A stretch of DNA of 64,000 nt from Thalassospira sp. TSL5-1 (GCF_001907695.1 NZ_KV880640.1:124001-188000); one strand, 5' to 3'; positions 36,995 to 45,822 are shown, numbered from the stretch's first letter. Notes: generated by a model not told the origin, from the sequence alone. Translations and numbers: made by a program.

Positions 36995-38041
36995 ATGAAC
37001 AAGCTTTTATCATCGCTTGTTGTCGCTGGGTCCCTGCTTGCAGGTGCCGCTCATGCGGACGAAGCGGTTAAAACGCCGGATATTATCCAGAAATTCACAT
37101 CCGAAGCGACAGGCAAGGAATATTCCATTGCCACCGTGGTCAAGGTTGATGGCATCGCCTGGTTTGACCGCATGCGCGAAGGTGTTAAGCAGTTTGGCGA
37201 AGATACCGGTCATGACACCTGGATGGTCGGGCCGAGTGCTGCAGACGCCGCCGCCCAGGTACAGTTGGTTGAAAACCTGATTGCACAGGGCGTTGATGCG
37301 ATTAACATCGTGCCGTTCTCGGTTGAAGCCGTTGAACCGGTCCTGAAAAAGGCCCGTGACCGTGGGATCGTTGTGATCGCACACGAAGCCTCGAACCTGA
37401 AAAATGCCGATTACATCCTCGAAGCCTTTGATAACAAGGCTTATGGTGCAAATCTGATGCAGGTTCTGGGCAAGGCGATGGGCGGCAAAGGCAAATATGT
37501 TGCCACCGTCGGCAGCCTGACCTCCAAATCCCAGAATGAATGGATTGATGGTGCGATTGCGTACCAGAAAGAGCATTTCCCGGAAATGGAACTGGCGACC
37601 AAACGTCTTGAAACCTATGACGATGCCAACACCGATTACACCAAGCTTAAAGAAACCCTGACCACCTACCCGGATCTTGCGGGTATTGTTGGTGGCCCGA
37701 TGCCGACATCAGCCGGTGCTGGCCGTCTGATCGCGGAACGCGGTTTGCAGGGTAAGCTGCATTTTGCCGGTACCGGTCTGGTGTCGGTTGCAGGTGAGTA
37801 TTTGGCCAAGGGTGACATTGATTACATCCAGTTCTGGGACCCGGCTGTTGCGGGTTATGCCATGAACATGCTGGCTGTGATGGCACTGGACGGCAAGGGT
37901 GATCAGATCAAGGCTGGTCTGGACCTTGGCCTGCCGGGTTATACCGATCTCAGCACCCCGGAAGGCAGCAATGTCAACCTGGTTTATGGCCAGGGCTGGG
38001 TCGGTGTGACCAAGGAAAACATGGACAAGTATAACTTCTGA
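36995..38041 (+). CDS. Sugar ABC transporter substrate-binding protein (ribose/LsrB type)
   Basis: Periplasmic sugar-binding protein of about 348 residues. The ATG at 36995 is set by TTGGAGGT at 36983-36990 and yields a clear Sec signal peptide (MNKLLSSLVVAGSLLAGAAH, cleavage near AHA-DE). The type I periplasmic-binding fold is seen in KVDGIAWFDRMREGVKQFG, the QVQLVENLIAQGVDAINIVP segment and GIVVIAHE. The closest resemblance is to autoinducer-2, rhamnose and ribose binding proteins. With deoC upstream and a PfkB kinase downstream, the ligand is most likely 2-deoxyribose or a nucleoside-derived pentose. A terminator-like hairpin at 38054-38090 separates it from the ATPase gene. Confidence 0.92.
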   Translation: MNKLLSSLVVAGSLLAGAAHADEAVKTPDIIQKFTSEATGKEYSIATVVKVDGIAWFDRMREGVKQFGEDTGHDTWMVGPSAADAAAQVQLVENLIAQGVDAINIVPFSVEAVEPVLKKARDRGIVVIAHEASNLKNADYILEAFDNKAYGANLMQVLGKAMGGKGKYVATVGSLTSKSQNEWIDGAIAYQKEHFPEMELATKRLETYDDANTDYTKLKETLTTYPDLAGIVGGPMPTSAGAGRLIAERGLQGKLHFAGTGLVSVAGEYLAKGDIDYIQFWDPAVAGYAMNMLAVMALDGKGDQIKAGLDLGLPGYTDLSTPEGSNVNLVYGQGWVGVTKENMDKYNF

Positions 38042-38053
38042 TTTCATCAGGTG

Positions 38054-38090
38054 ATGAAGGCGTCCTTTGCGGGCGCCTTCATTTTATTTT
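38054..38090 (+). terminator. Intra-operon terminator or attenuator after the binding-protein gene
   Basis: ATGAAGGCGTCC (38054-38065) pairs with GGGCGCCTTCAT (38071-38082) with one G-U, loop TTTGC, then TTTATTTT. It looks like a true rho-independent terminator inside the operon, so most transcripts probably end after the binding-protein gene and partial read-through serves the ATPase and permeases. Confidence 0.85.
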
Positions 38091-38127
38091 GAAATCGGGC
38101 CCTTTGTTTCACGTTGACGGGCTTGTC

Positions 38128-39630
38128 ATGTCTGAAAATTTTATTGAATTGCGAAACGTCCGCAAGGAATTTGCCGGCGTTGTTGCGCTTAACGATCTAT
38201 CTCTGACGATCCGAAAAGGCGAAATCCACTGCCTGGCCGGCGAAAACGGTTCGGGTAAATCTACCCTGATCAAGGTGATGTCTGGTGTTTATCAGCCAGA
38301 TGCCGGCGAGGTTCATATTGATGGCAACAAGGTTGAGAATCTCTCGCCGATGGCCTCCATCGAGCATGGGGTGCAGGTGATCTATCAGGACTTTTCCCTG
38401 TTTGGAAACCTGACCGTGGCCGAAAATCTTGCCATGAATGTGCAGCTACGCGAACAGCGCCAAATTCTGAATTGGCATAAAGTTCGTGAAATTGCCAAGG
38501 AAGCGGTCAATCGCCTTGGGGTTGATCTGGACCTGGATAAGGATGTTGAAAAGCTTTCGACTGCTGGCAAGCAGCTGGTGGCGATTGCCCGTGCGTTGAT
38601 GTCTGATGCCCGTCTGATCATCATGGACGAGCCGACAACCGCGCTTACCGGCAAGGAAATTGAAACACTTTTTCGCATCGTCAAGGATATCCAGTCGCGC
38701 GGGATTGCCATTTTGTTTGTCAGTCACAAAATGCGCGAAATGCTGGAAATCAGCGAACATATTACCGTGATCCGGAATGGTCAGAAGGTTGCTGATGGCC
38801 CGACCAGCGAATTTGACGAGGCCCTGATTACCCGTCATATGACCGGATCGGATATTGTTTCCGAACCCTATATCTGGAACCGCGAAAAATACGGCGTGAT
38901 GCCGCCGCGCGTTGAAACCAAAGATCTGTCATCGGGCAGTGACCTGGACAAAATTAACCTGTCGATCAAGCCGGGCGAAATTGTGGGTGTGTCGGGGCTT
39001 TTGGGCTCCGGGCGGACGGAACTGGCCCTTGCCTTGTTTGGCATGATGCCGGGCTATGCCGGAAGCATTTCGATCAATGGTCAGGAAACCACGCTCGATA
39101 CGCCGCAGGATGCGATCAGGGCCGGGGTGGCCTATGTCCCGGAAGACCGCCTGAGCGAAGGGCTGTTTTTAACCCAGGGTATTGACCGCAACATGCTGTC
39201 AACCAGCTATGAAAAGCTGGCGCCGGGCCTGTTGATTGATCAGAATAAAGCCGAAGAATGGGTTGAAAACATGATCCGCGATATGCAGATCGCAACCCCG
39301 ACCGGCAAAAAGCTGGTCAAGGAGCTTTCGGGCGGTAACCAGCAGCGTGTTGTGATTGCCCGCTGGCTTCTGACCAATGCCAAATTCCTGATCCTGAACG
39401 GTCCGACTGTCGGGGTGGATGTGGGCTCAAAGGCCGAAATTCACCGTATCATTCGCGAACTGGCCCAAAAGGAAGGGCTGGCCGTGCTGATGATTTCCGA
39501 TGACGTGCCGGAACTGGTCCATAATTGTAACCGTATTGTCCTGATGCACCGTGGGGCCTTTGTCGAGGAAATGGCGTCTGTCGATACCTCCGAAGACCAG
39601 ATCAGTGACAAGCTCAAGAACTTAACGTAA
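38128..39630 (+). CDS. Sugar ABC transporter ATPase (RbsA type, double domain)
   Basis: Cytoplasmic ATPase of 500 residues with two nucleotide-binding domains. The first has Walker A GENGSGKST, a degenerate signature LSTAGKQLVAIARAL and Walker B IIMDEPTTALT. The second is more altered: Walker A reads GLLGSGRTE (no Lys), the signature LSGGNQQRV is intact, and Walker B reads LILNGPTVGVD, with both acidic residues of the usual DEPT lost. Degenerate second sites occur in RbsA-type proteins, but loss of both residues is notable. The ATG at 38128 (MSENFIELRN) fits the family start; the frame extends upstream into the hairpin region. Confidence 0.93.
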   Translation: MSENFIELRNVRKEFAGVVALNDLSLTIRKGEIHCLAGENGSGKSTLIKVMSGVYQPDAGEVHIDGNKVENLSPMASIEHGVQVIYQDFSLFGNLTVAENLAMNVQLREQRQILNWHKVREIAKEAVNRLGVDLDLDKDVEKLSTAGKQLVAIARALMSDARLIIMDEPTTALTGKEIETLFRIVKDIQSRGIAILFVSHKMREMLEISEHITVIRNGQKVADGPTSEFDEALITRHMTGSDIVSEPYIWNREKYGVMPPRVETKDLSSGSDLDKINLSIKPGEIVGVSGLLGSGRTELALALFGMMPGYAGSISINGQETTLDTPQDAIRAGVAYVPEDRLSEGLFLTQGIDRNMLSTSYEKLAPGLLIDQNKAEEWVENMIRDMQIATPTGKKLVKELSGGNQQRVVIARWLLTNAKFLILNGPTVGVDVGSKAEIHRIIRELAQKEGLAVLMISDDVPELVHNCNRIVLMHRGAFVEEMASVDTSEDQISDKLKNLT

Positions 39631-39641
39631 GGAAAAACTCG

Positions 39642-40619
39642 ATGGCCTGGTTTCAAAAATCAGAGGTGGTCATCGCGGGCATTCTTGTGCTTGCCATGAT
39701 CCTGATCGGGCTGGTCAATCCTGCCTTCTGGAGCCTGGACAACATGTTCAGTCTTCTGCGCAGTAACGTGATTATCGGCATCATGGCGCTTGGCGTTCTG
39801 CTGGTGATGATTTCGGGCGGGATTGATGTGTCATTCCCGGCATTTGCCGTTGCCGCGATGTATTTGACCATCAAGGGCATGCTGTATTTCAATTATGACG
39901 GTGTTGTTCTTCCGTTTGTTGCTGCGGCAACAATGGGCGCACTGTTTGGCTGCCTGAATGCGTTTTTTGTTTATAAATTCCGCATGATCCCGCTGATCGT
40001 GACGTTGGGCACGGGCAGCATGGTGCGCGGGTTCCTGCTCGGTGTTGTTGGCACCAGCATGATCAACATTAACAAAATGCCTGATGCCCTGATCGATTTT
40101 GGCAAATCCGACATCATCAATATGGTCAAGCCCGATGGCACGACCTATGGCCTGACGGCGATGATTCTTGTTTATGTCGGGTTGGCGATCGCGCTGCATC
40201 TGGTGTTGCGTTATACCATGATCGGCCGTGGGGTTTATGCCCTGGGCGGGGATCAGGAAGCGGCAAGCCGTGTTGGTTTTAACATTCGCAAAATCACCTT
40301 CTTTATTTATTGCGTTGCCGGGGCATTGGCCGGTTTTGCCGGGCTGTTGCACAGTGGCATGATCTGGCTTGCCAACCCGCGCGATTTTGTCGGGCTGGAG
40401 CTTGACGTGATCGCAGCTGTGGTGCTGGGCGGTGCCTCCATCTTTGGCGGGCGCGGGTCGGTTTTGGGAACCATGCTGGGTGTGTTTATGCTGGTAATGG
40501 TGAAAAACAGCCTGATCATCATGAAAATCGACACGACATGGCAGCGCGTTGTTGTCGGTGTCATTATTGTTATCGCCACCGCCATTACGGCATGGCGCGA
40601 CCGCCGTGCGAATGCGTGA
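39642..40619 (+). CDS. Sugar ABC transporter permease (RbsC type)
   Basis: Inner-membrane permease of 325 residues with eight to ten hydrophobic segments. Family motifs include LRSNVIIGIMALGVLLVMIS followed by GGIDVS, the RVGFNIRKITF loop and the final VLGGASIFGGRGSVLGTMLG. It likely pairs with the second permease encoded next. The start ATG follows GTAAGGAAAAACTCG, 11 bases after the ATPase gene. Confidence 0.93.
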   Translation: MAWFQKSEVVIAGILVLAMILIGLVNPAFWSLDNMFSLLRSNVIIGIMALGVLLVMISGGIDVSFPAFAVAAMYLTIKGMLYFNYDGVVLPFVAAATMGALFGCLNAFFVYKFRMIPLIVTLGTGSMVRGFLLGVVGTSMININKMPDALIDFGKSDIINMVKPDGTTYGLTAMILVYVGLAIALHLVLRYTMIGRGVYALGGDQEAASRVGFNIRKITFFIYCVAGALAGFAGLLHSGMIWLANPRDFVGLELDVIAAVVLGGASIFGGRGSVLGTMLGVFMLVMVKNSLIIMKIDTTWQRVVVGVIIVIATAITAWRDRRANA

Positions 40620-40629
40620 GGAGGCCGAT

Positions 40630-41622
40630 ATGAAACGTGCAATGGACTTCCGCAACCTCCTGAACAAAGACAATAATATCGTTCAGTTGATCATGATGAC
40701 GATCCTGATCTTTGTTGTCATGACCGCCCTTAGCCCGGACAAATTTCTGCGCTATTACAACTTTGAATCCATCACCTATACCTTCCCCGAACTGGGCCTT
40801 CTCTCGATTGCAATGATGATTGCGATGCTGACAGGCGGCATTGACCTGTCGGTGATCGGCATTGCCAACCTGTCGGGCATTTTTGCCGGGGTGATGTTCA
40901 AAAAATTCGCCACCGATGCCGGTGTTGCCGATACCGGCTTTGGCATTGTCCTGATGGGCGGGGTGATCGCCCTTGGCACCGGCCTTGTCGCCGGGGCGCT
41001 AAACGGGCTTTTGATTACCAAACTCAAAATTACGCCCATTCTGGCAACCCTCGGTACCGGACAAATTTTTACCGGTCTCGCCATTGTCATGACGGGTGGC
41101 CCGGCGATTGTCGGTTTCCCCAATGCCTGGGCCTTTATCGGCAATGGTAAAATTCTGGGTCTGGCAACGCCGTTTGTTCTGTTTATCGTGCTGGCCTGCC
41201 TGGTTGCCTTTATGCTGCGCCGGACCACATTTGGCATCAATCTGATGTTGATCGGCACCAACCCGAAGGCTGCTTTGTTTGCCGGTTTGAAACGGGAAAA
41301 AATGGTCCTGATGAGCTATATGCTGACAGGGGTTATGGCGTCGATTGCCGGGATCATCCTGTCGGGGCGGACCAACGCGGCAAAATCGGATTATGGAACA
41401 TCCTATTTGTTGCAGGCGGTGTTGATTGCCGTTCTGGGCGGGACCAATCCGGCGGGTGGTCGTGGAACGGTGCTGGGTGTGTCCATCGCGGTTGCAGCGC
41501 TGATGCTGCTGTCCAGCGGTTTTCAGATCCTGCGTTTTTCCAACCACCTGATCGATTTTATCTGGGGCGTTTTCCTGTTGCTGGTGATTGCGCTTAACGC
41601 CTATAAAAATCGCACACGTTAA
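40630..41622 (+). CDS. Sugar ABC transporter permease (RbsC type), second subunit
   Basis: Second permease of the pentose-type importer, 330 residues, with GGIDLSVIGIANLSG near the start and VLGGTNPAGGRGTVLGV near the end, both typical of this family. The ATG at 40630 is chosen because GAGGAGG lies just ahead; the frame extends upstream into the preceding gene without a comparable site. Having two distinct permeases, as here, resembles Lsr-, rhamnose- and xylose-like systems rather than the RbsC homodimer. Confidence 0.93.
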   Translation: MKRAMDFRNLLNKDNNIVQLIMMTILIFVVMTALSPDKFLRYYNFESITYTFPELGLLSIAMMIAMLTGGIDLSVIGIANLSGIFAGVMFKKFATDAGVADTGFGIVLMGGVIALGTGLVAGALNGLLITKLKITPILATLGTGQIFTGLAIVMTGGPAIVGFPNAWAFIGNGKILGLATPFVLFIVLACLVAFMLRRTTFGINLMLIGTNPKAALFAGLKREKMVLMSYMLTGVMASIAGIILSGRTNAAKSDYGTSYLLQAVLIAVLGGTNPAGGRGTVLGVSIAVAALMLLSSGFQILRFSNHLIDFIWGVFLLLVIALNAYKNRTR

Positions 41623-41635
41623 ACGAGGTGAACTC

Positions 41636-42721
41636 ATGAGTGCGCCGACCAAGGTTAACCTGCGCAAGGCCTATTTTGGCGAAGCCGAACATGTGATCGC
41701 ATCACATGATGGCCTATCGGCCAGCCTGTTTCGCTATGAAAGCGGGATCGAGGCGGTACGCCTGAAAAACGAACGCGGCCATCTGGTGATTCTGCCCTAT
41801 ATGGGGCAGATGATCTGGGATGCAGTGTTTGATGGCGTTGATTTGACCATGCAAAACATGTTCAGCATGCCGCGCCCGGCCGATGTTATTGTTGGCACCT
41901 ATGGCTGTTTTGCCTTCCATTCGGGCTTGCTGACCAATGGGTGCCCCGGCCCGATGGACAGCCACCCGCTGCATGGCGAAATGCCCTGTGCGCCGATGGA
42001 CAGTGCTGCCATTGAATTTGGTAGTGACGAAGAAGGGGCCTTTATGGCCCTTACCGGCACCCGCGAATATGTGATGGGCTTTGGTGCCCATTATATTGCC
42101 CGGCCCCGGGTGGTTTTGCGCCCCAATTCCACGGTTTTTGATATTCAGATGAATGTTGAAAACCTGTCGGGTGCAGCGATGGATTTGATGTATATGTGCC
42201 ACGTCAATTTCGCCTTTTGCGAAGGCGGGCGCATTGTTCAACCGGCGGGTTTCACGCCGGAAGATACCATTGTCCGTACTGAAGTCCCGGCCCATGTGCC
42301 GCGCAACCCGGATTACGATGCGTTCCTGGAAACCCTGGCGGCAAACCCTGCCGCGATGGAAACCATGAGCGAACCGCACCGTTATGACCCCGAACAGGTG
42401 TTTTACATTCGCAACGCCAAAACCGATGCGGATGGCAATACGGCCTATATGATGCGCCGTGTGGAGGGTGATGCCTTCCATATTGCCTATAATACCGGGG
42501 ATTTCCCCAAAACGGTACGCTGGGTGATGGCAAATCAGGACCAGAAGGTGTGTGCCTTTGCCCTGCCATCGACCTGCGAGCCCGAAGGATTTAATGCCGA
42601 AAAAGCCAAAGGTAATGTGATTTCACTTAAATCCGGTGAAAGTCGCGGTTTTTCGGTGCGTTTGGGCTATATGACGCGGGCCGAAAGTGACACGGCCGAA
42701 CAGGCGATCCGTTCGCTGTAA
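41636..42721 (+). CDS. DUF4432/aldose 1-epimerase-like protein
   Basis: Predicted cytoplasmic sugar-binding enzyme of 361 residues with a galactose-mutarotase-like beta-sandwich fold. Segments such as VILPYMGQMIWDAVFDGVDL, HSGLLTNGCPGP, HPLHGEMPC and MYMCHVNFAF are typical of the DUF4432 family; His residues in HPLHGE and CHVNF are plausible active-site residues. The start at 41636 follows ACGAGGTG. Between an importer and a kinase for a pentose, its probable job is anomer interconversion of the incoming sugar before phosphorylation; direct evidence is lacking. Confidence 0.85.
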   Translation: MSAPTKVNLRKAYFGEAEHVIASHDGLSASLFRYESGIEAVRLKNERGHLVILPYMGQMIWDAVFDGVDLTMQNMFSMPRPADVIVGTYGCFAFHSGLLTNGCPGPMDSHPLHGEMPCAPMDSAAIEFGSDEEGAFMALTGTREYVMGFGAHYIARPRVVLRPNSTVFDIQMNVENLSGAAMDLMYMCHVNFAFCEGGRIVQPAGFTPEDTIVRTEVPAHVPRNPDYDAFLETLAANPAAMETMSEPHRYDPEQVFYIRNAKTDADGNTAYMMRRVEGDAFHIAYNTGDFPKTVRWVMANQDQKVCAFALPSTCEPEGFNAEKAKGNVISLKSGESRGFSVRLGYMTRAESDTAEQAIRSL

Positions 42722-42736
42722 ATCAGGAGAATAAAC

Positions 42737-43663
42737 ATGGCAGGCAAAATTGCCATTGTCGGAAGCAACATGGTTGATCTGATTACCTATACGGATCGCA
42801 TGCCGTTGCCCGGCGAAACCATTGAAGCCCCGCGTTTTGAAATGGGCTGCGGCGGCAAGGGGGCCAATCAGGCCATTGCAGCAGCGCGCCTGGGGGCGGA
42901 TGTGATGATGGTGACCAAAGTTGGCGACGATATTTTCGCTGATAATACCATCCGCAATTTTGAAACATCGGGCATTGATACACGGTTTGTCGAACGGGTT
43001 CCGGGCGCATCCAGTGGTGTTGCCCCGATTTTCGTCGAACCGTCAGGCGAAAACTGCATTTTGATCGTCAAGGGTGCAAATGCTCAGCTTTCACCGGCTG
43101 ATGTGGACCGCGCCGCCGATGCCCTTAAGGAATGCGACCTGATTTTGATGCAGCTTGAGGTGCCGCTCGAAACGGTTTACCACACCGTTGCCTTTGGCGC
43201 GGAGCATGGCATTGAAACGCTTGTGAATCCTGCACCGGCACCGGCGGATCTCGATAGCACCAAGATCGAAAAGGCAACTTTCCTGGTTCCGAACCAGACA
43301 GAACTTGCCACCATTTCCGGCATGCCGGTCAATTCGCTTGATGATGCCGAAGCCGCCGCGAGAAGCCTTATCGCGCGTGGTGTTAAAACCGTGATTGTGA
43401 CCCTGGGGGGTGACGGCGCGCTTTTGATTGATGGCGATAACGACGCCGTTCATGTGGATCCGGTTTCGGTCAAACCGGTGGATACGACCGGTGCGGGTGA
43501 TGCCTTTATCGGCAGCTTTGCCCGTTATTATGTTGAAACCCGCAATGTTAAGGTCGCCCTCGACATGGCCGTGCGGTATGCAGCGGACAGCATTACACGT
43601 CCCGGCACCCAAAAATCCTATGCGACTGTCGAAGAATTTGAAAAATTCTGCGGCTCGCTTTGA
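42737..43663 (+). CDS. PfkB-family sugar kinase (ribokinase/deoxyribokinase)
   Basis: ATP-dependent kinase of 308 residues. Both PfkB signatures are present: GCGGKGANQAIAAARLGADV near the N-terminus and VDTTGAGDAFIGSFARYY, whose GAGD Asp is the catalytic base. With deoC in the same operon, phosphorylation of 2-deoxyribose at C5 to feed the aldolase is the most coherent role, making it a candidate deoxyribokinase; ribose is the alternative. The gene ends 24 bases before a terminator hairpin. Confidence 0.92.
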   Translation: MAGKIAIVGSNMVDLITYTDRMPLPGETIEAPRFEMGCGGKGANQAIAAARLGADVMMVTKVGDDIFADNTIRNFETSGIDTRFVERVPGASSGVAPIFVEPSGENCILIVKGANAQLSPADVDRAADALKECDLILMQLEVPLETVYHTVAFGAEHGIETLVNPAPAPADLDSTKIEKATFLVPNQTELATISGMPVNSLDDAEAAARSLIARGVKTVIVTLGGDGALLIDGDNDAVHVDPVSVKPVDTTGAGDAFIGSFARYYVETRNVKVALDMAVRYAADSITRPGTQKSYATVEEFEKFCGSL

Positions 43664-43687
43664 TTTCAACATCCTGATTTAATGGTA

Positions 43688-43714
43688 ACGGGCCTCGACA
43701 GTGTCGGGGCCCGT
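43688..43714 (+). terminator. Terminator hairpin closing the deoxyribose-type operon
   Basis: ACGGGCCTCGAC (43688-43699) pairs with GTCGGGGCCCGT (43703-43714) over 12 bases with one G-U and a three-base loop. The following ACTGTTTGT is only moderately T-rich. Confidence 0.7.
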
Positions 43715-43762
43715 ACTGTTTGTGGTCAATAGAGACCCATCTTCCTGGCGCAAAAGCGAATA

Positions 43763-43957
43763 TCAATGGCAGTGAACGACGCCTGTGCTGTTATCCATGT
43801 GACAGCACTGATTTGGAGGCGAACTTTTTCGGCATCCGCCGCCATGTTCGATCTGCCCTGTTTCAATACCGGGAAGACCTGAATTTTGATCCGAAAGGGC
43901 AATATTTGGACTCATAAACGCAAATATACTGACAATTACGGCGATAGGAACCTGCAT
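43763..43957 (-). CDS. Small secreted Cys/His-rich protein
   Basis: Predicted 64-residue protein. Residues 1-22 (MQVPIAVIVSIFAFMSPNIA) form a plausible Sec signal peptide ending near ALS. The mature C-terminus is rich in Cys and His: GGGCRKSSPPNQCCHMDN followed by VHCH. That spacing (one Cys, a Cys-Cys-His cluster, then His-Cys-His) suggests metal binding or disulfides. GAGGAAAC precedes the ATG at suitable distance. It resembles small uncharacterised alphaproteobacterial exported proteins I have seen, but I cannot name a family. It lies alone between the sugar operon and a GntR regulator. Confidence 0.55.
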   Translation of the reverse strand: MQVPIAVIVSIFAFMSPNIALSDQNSGLPGIETGQIEHGGGCRKSSPPNQCCHMDNSTGVVHCH

Positions 43958-44107
43958 GCTGTTTCCTCATGGCGGCATCATATTAACAGTGATCGTATGT
44001 AATAACGTGGGAACGATCGGGGTTCTTTTGAAGGGCTGATGCCGAATAGAGATGGGGGTTGATGCAATATTGTTGCAGAACAGTATTTTTGCCGGGAATG
44101 AATTGGT

Positions 44108-44785
44108 TTAAACCGGCAGGCGGGAGACGACATCAAGGACCGGCCGTAAATGGCGCGTAATAATGTTGATGGCAGCTGCTTCGTCAAAATTTTCCAGCGC
44201 TATAATCAGGTCTTTGTGTTCCTGATCAATGATTTCAGCCCGTGCAGGTTGAACGCGCATTGCTGCAATGGCGACACGTTGCTGGCGGACTTGCAGGGAC
44301 CCGTACAATTCAACAAGAACCGCATTGTTGATCGTCGCCACGATGTTGCGGTGAAATTCCTGATCATATTCCGCACGCTGGACGAAATCCTGGCTTTTGC
44401 TGGTGACGCACATTTTATCATATAATTCGTGCAAAATACCCGGAATTGGTAGCTTTTCCTGGCAAATTCGCTGCATGGCATGCGCTTCAATCAGGCGTCG
44501 ACTTTCATAAACTTCAATAAGTTCCTGTGCCGTGATTTGCCGTACAACCGCACCACGCCTTGGCGTCAGACTGATATAATGGTCGCCTTGCAGGCGGTGC
44601 AGAGCCTCGCGGACCGGGGTCCGCGATACACCCACAGCTTCGGAAACGATTTTTTCTTCGATAAAATCACCGCCGCGCCATTCGCCATTTAAAATCCTTG
44701 CCCGAACATAGTCATAGACAAGTTCCTTGGCTGGTCTTTTGGGACCATCATCCGTGTTTTTTGTTTTGCGGGCAGCTTGCGTCAT
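44108..44785 (-). CDS. GntR-family transcriptional regulator (FCD domain)
   Basis: Regulator of 225 residues: an N-terminal winged helix (EEKIVSEAVGVSRTPVREAL, then HRLQGDHYISLTPRRGAVVR) and a C-terminal FCD domain with YDQEFHRNIVATINNAVLVE and DQEHKDLIIALENFD, whose His residues would bind a metal and a carboxylate ligand. It is divergent from the nitrilase/aldolase/TRAP operon, with palindromes at 44866-44882 in between, so it probably represses that operon until its organic-acid substrate appears. Confidence 0.92.
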   Translation of the reverse strand: MTQAARKTKNTDDGPKRPAKELVYDYVRARILNGEWRGGDFIEEKIVSEAVGVSRTPVREALHRLQGDHYISLTPRRGAVVRQITAQELIEVYESRRLIEAHAMQRICQEKLPIPGILHELYDKMCVTSKSQDFVQRAEYDQEFHRNIVATINNAVLVELYGSLQVRQQRVAIAAMRVQPARAEIIDQEHKDLIIALENFDEAAAINIITRHLRPVLDVVSRLPV

Positions 44786-44865
44786 TTTTCCTCGTTCGGC
44801 TTCAATTTTGTCCCTCGGCAGGATTACACCACACAGACAGGGTAGACAACGAAATATTTTTTATG

Positions 44866-44882
44866 TACATGTCATGTATACA
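44866..44882. promoter_or_regulatory. Overlapping palindromes, candidate GntR operator
   Basis: TACATG-T-CATGTA (44866-44878) overlaps a perfect TGTATACA (44875-44882) between the divergent regulator and nitrilase-family genes. GntR/FCD operators often contain TGTATACA-type cores, so this is a good operator candidate. Confidence 0.5.
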
Positions 44883-44913
44883 CGGTGAATAAAGTTTGTC
44901 GAAAGGACCTAGA

Positions 44914-45735
44914 ATGCGTGTTGCGATCTGCCAATTGAATTCCCAGGACAATAAAGAACAGAACCTCATGACGGCTGAAAAGCTGGTGCGCGAGGCGGCG
45001 GCAGATAAGGCTGACTTGGTGGCTTTGCCCGAATACACCGATTACCAAGGCCCGAAAGAAGGTGCCCTGGCAGCAGCCGAGCCTGAAAATGGCCCAACCA
45101 CCCAGCGTTTTTCGGCATTGGCGGCCGAATTGGGCATCAATATCCTGCTGGGATCGATCCGTATTCAGACCGAGGATGCTGCTCGCTGTAATAATCGCAG
45201 CTTCCTGTTTGGCCGCGACGGCAAAGTGGTTGCGCAATATAACAAGCTGCATCTTTATGATGTGGACCTGCCTGGGCGCATCACCTATCGCGAGTCAGAT
45301 ACCGTAATGCCGGGCCAGGAAGTGGTGCTGGGTGACATTGATGGTCATAAGGCGGGCTTGTCGGTTTGTTACGATGTTCGCTTCCCGGAACTGTTTCGTT
45401 TGCAGGCCCTGGCGGGCGCAAAAATCCTGTTCGTGCCCGCAGCGTTTGCCCTTTATACCGGGCGCGATCATTGGGATGTGTTGTTGCGCGCCCGTGCCAT
45501 TGAAAACCAGTGTTTTGTCATAGCACCGGGGCAGTTTGGTCCTTATCCGCCGGCAGGGGCGTGCAATGGTCGCAGCATCATTATCGATCCGTGGGGCAAC
45601 GTTCTGACCCGCATGGCCGATAAGGTTGGCTATACCATCGCGGATCTTGATTTCTCGATGCAGACCAAAACCCGCGAGGAATTGCCATCCTTAAGCAACC
45701 GCCGCGCCGACATTTATGATTTGAAAACAGCGTAA
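44914..45735 (+). CDS. Carbon-nitrogen hydrolase (nitrilase superfamily, Nit2-like amidase)
   Basis: Amidase of 273 residues. The Glu-Lys-Cys triad is complete: Glu 40 in VALPEYTD, Lys 111 in YNKLHLYDVDL and Cys 152 in SVCYDVRFPEL. The overall pattern resembles omega-amidase/deaminated-glutathione amidase enzymes that hydrolyse alpha-keto or dicarboxylic acid amides. The ATG at 44914 follows AAAGGAC; upstream in-frame codons lack a site. It is the first gene of an operon continuing into an HpaI-type aldolase and a TRAP transporter, so it probably deamidates an imported or intermediate acid amide before aldol cleavage. Confidence 0.92.
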   Translation: MRVAICQLNSQDNKEQNLMTAEKLVREAAADKADLVALPEYTDYQGPKEGALAAAEPENGPTTQRFSALAAELGINILLGSIRIQTEDAARCNNRSFLFGRDGKVVAQYNKLHLYDVDLPGRITYRESDTVMPGQEVVLGDIDGHKAGLSVCYDVRFPELFRLQALAGAKILFVPAAFALYTGRDHWDVLLRARAIENQCFVIAPGQFGPYPPAGACNGRSIIIDPWGNVLTRMADKVGYTIADLDFSMQTKTREELPSLSNRRADIYDLKTA

Positions 45736-45822
45736 TCCCCACCGGTGCATCCTCATCGGATGTCCGGTTACGTTTTTCAAACCCTCTCACGTCACCACGA
45801 TACGATAGATAAAGGTCCTGTA

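Noticed and set aside
43720-43917. Plus-strand frame of 65 codons after the sugar kinase
   Set aside because: It begins right behind the terminator hairpin, has no ribosome binding site, and lies opposite the better supported Cys/His-rich small protein.
43763-44107. Possible riboswitch or small RNA between the sugar operon and the GntR gene
   Set aside because: No recognisable conserved aptamer core; the interval is better explained by the small exported protein and the GntR 3' end.
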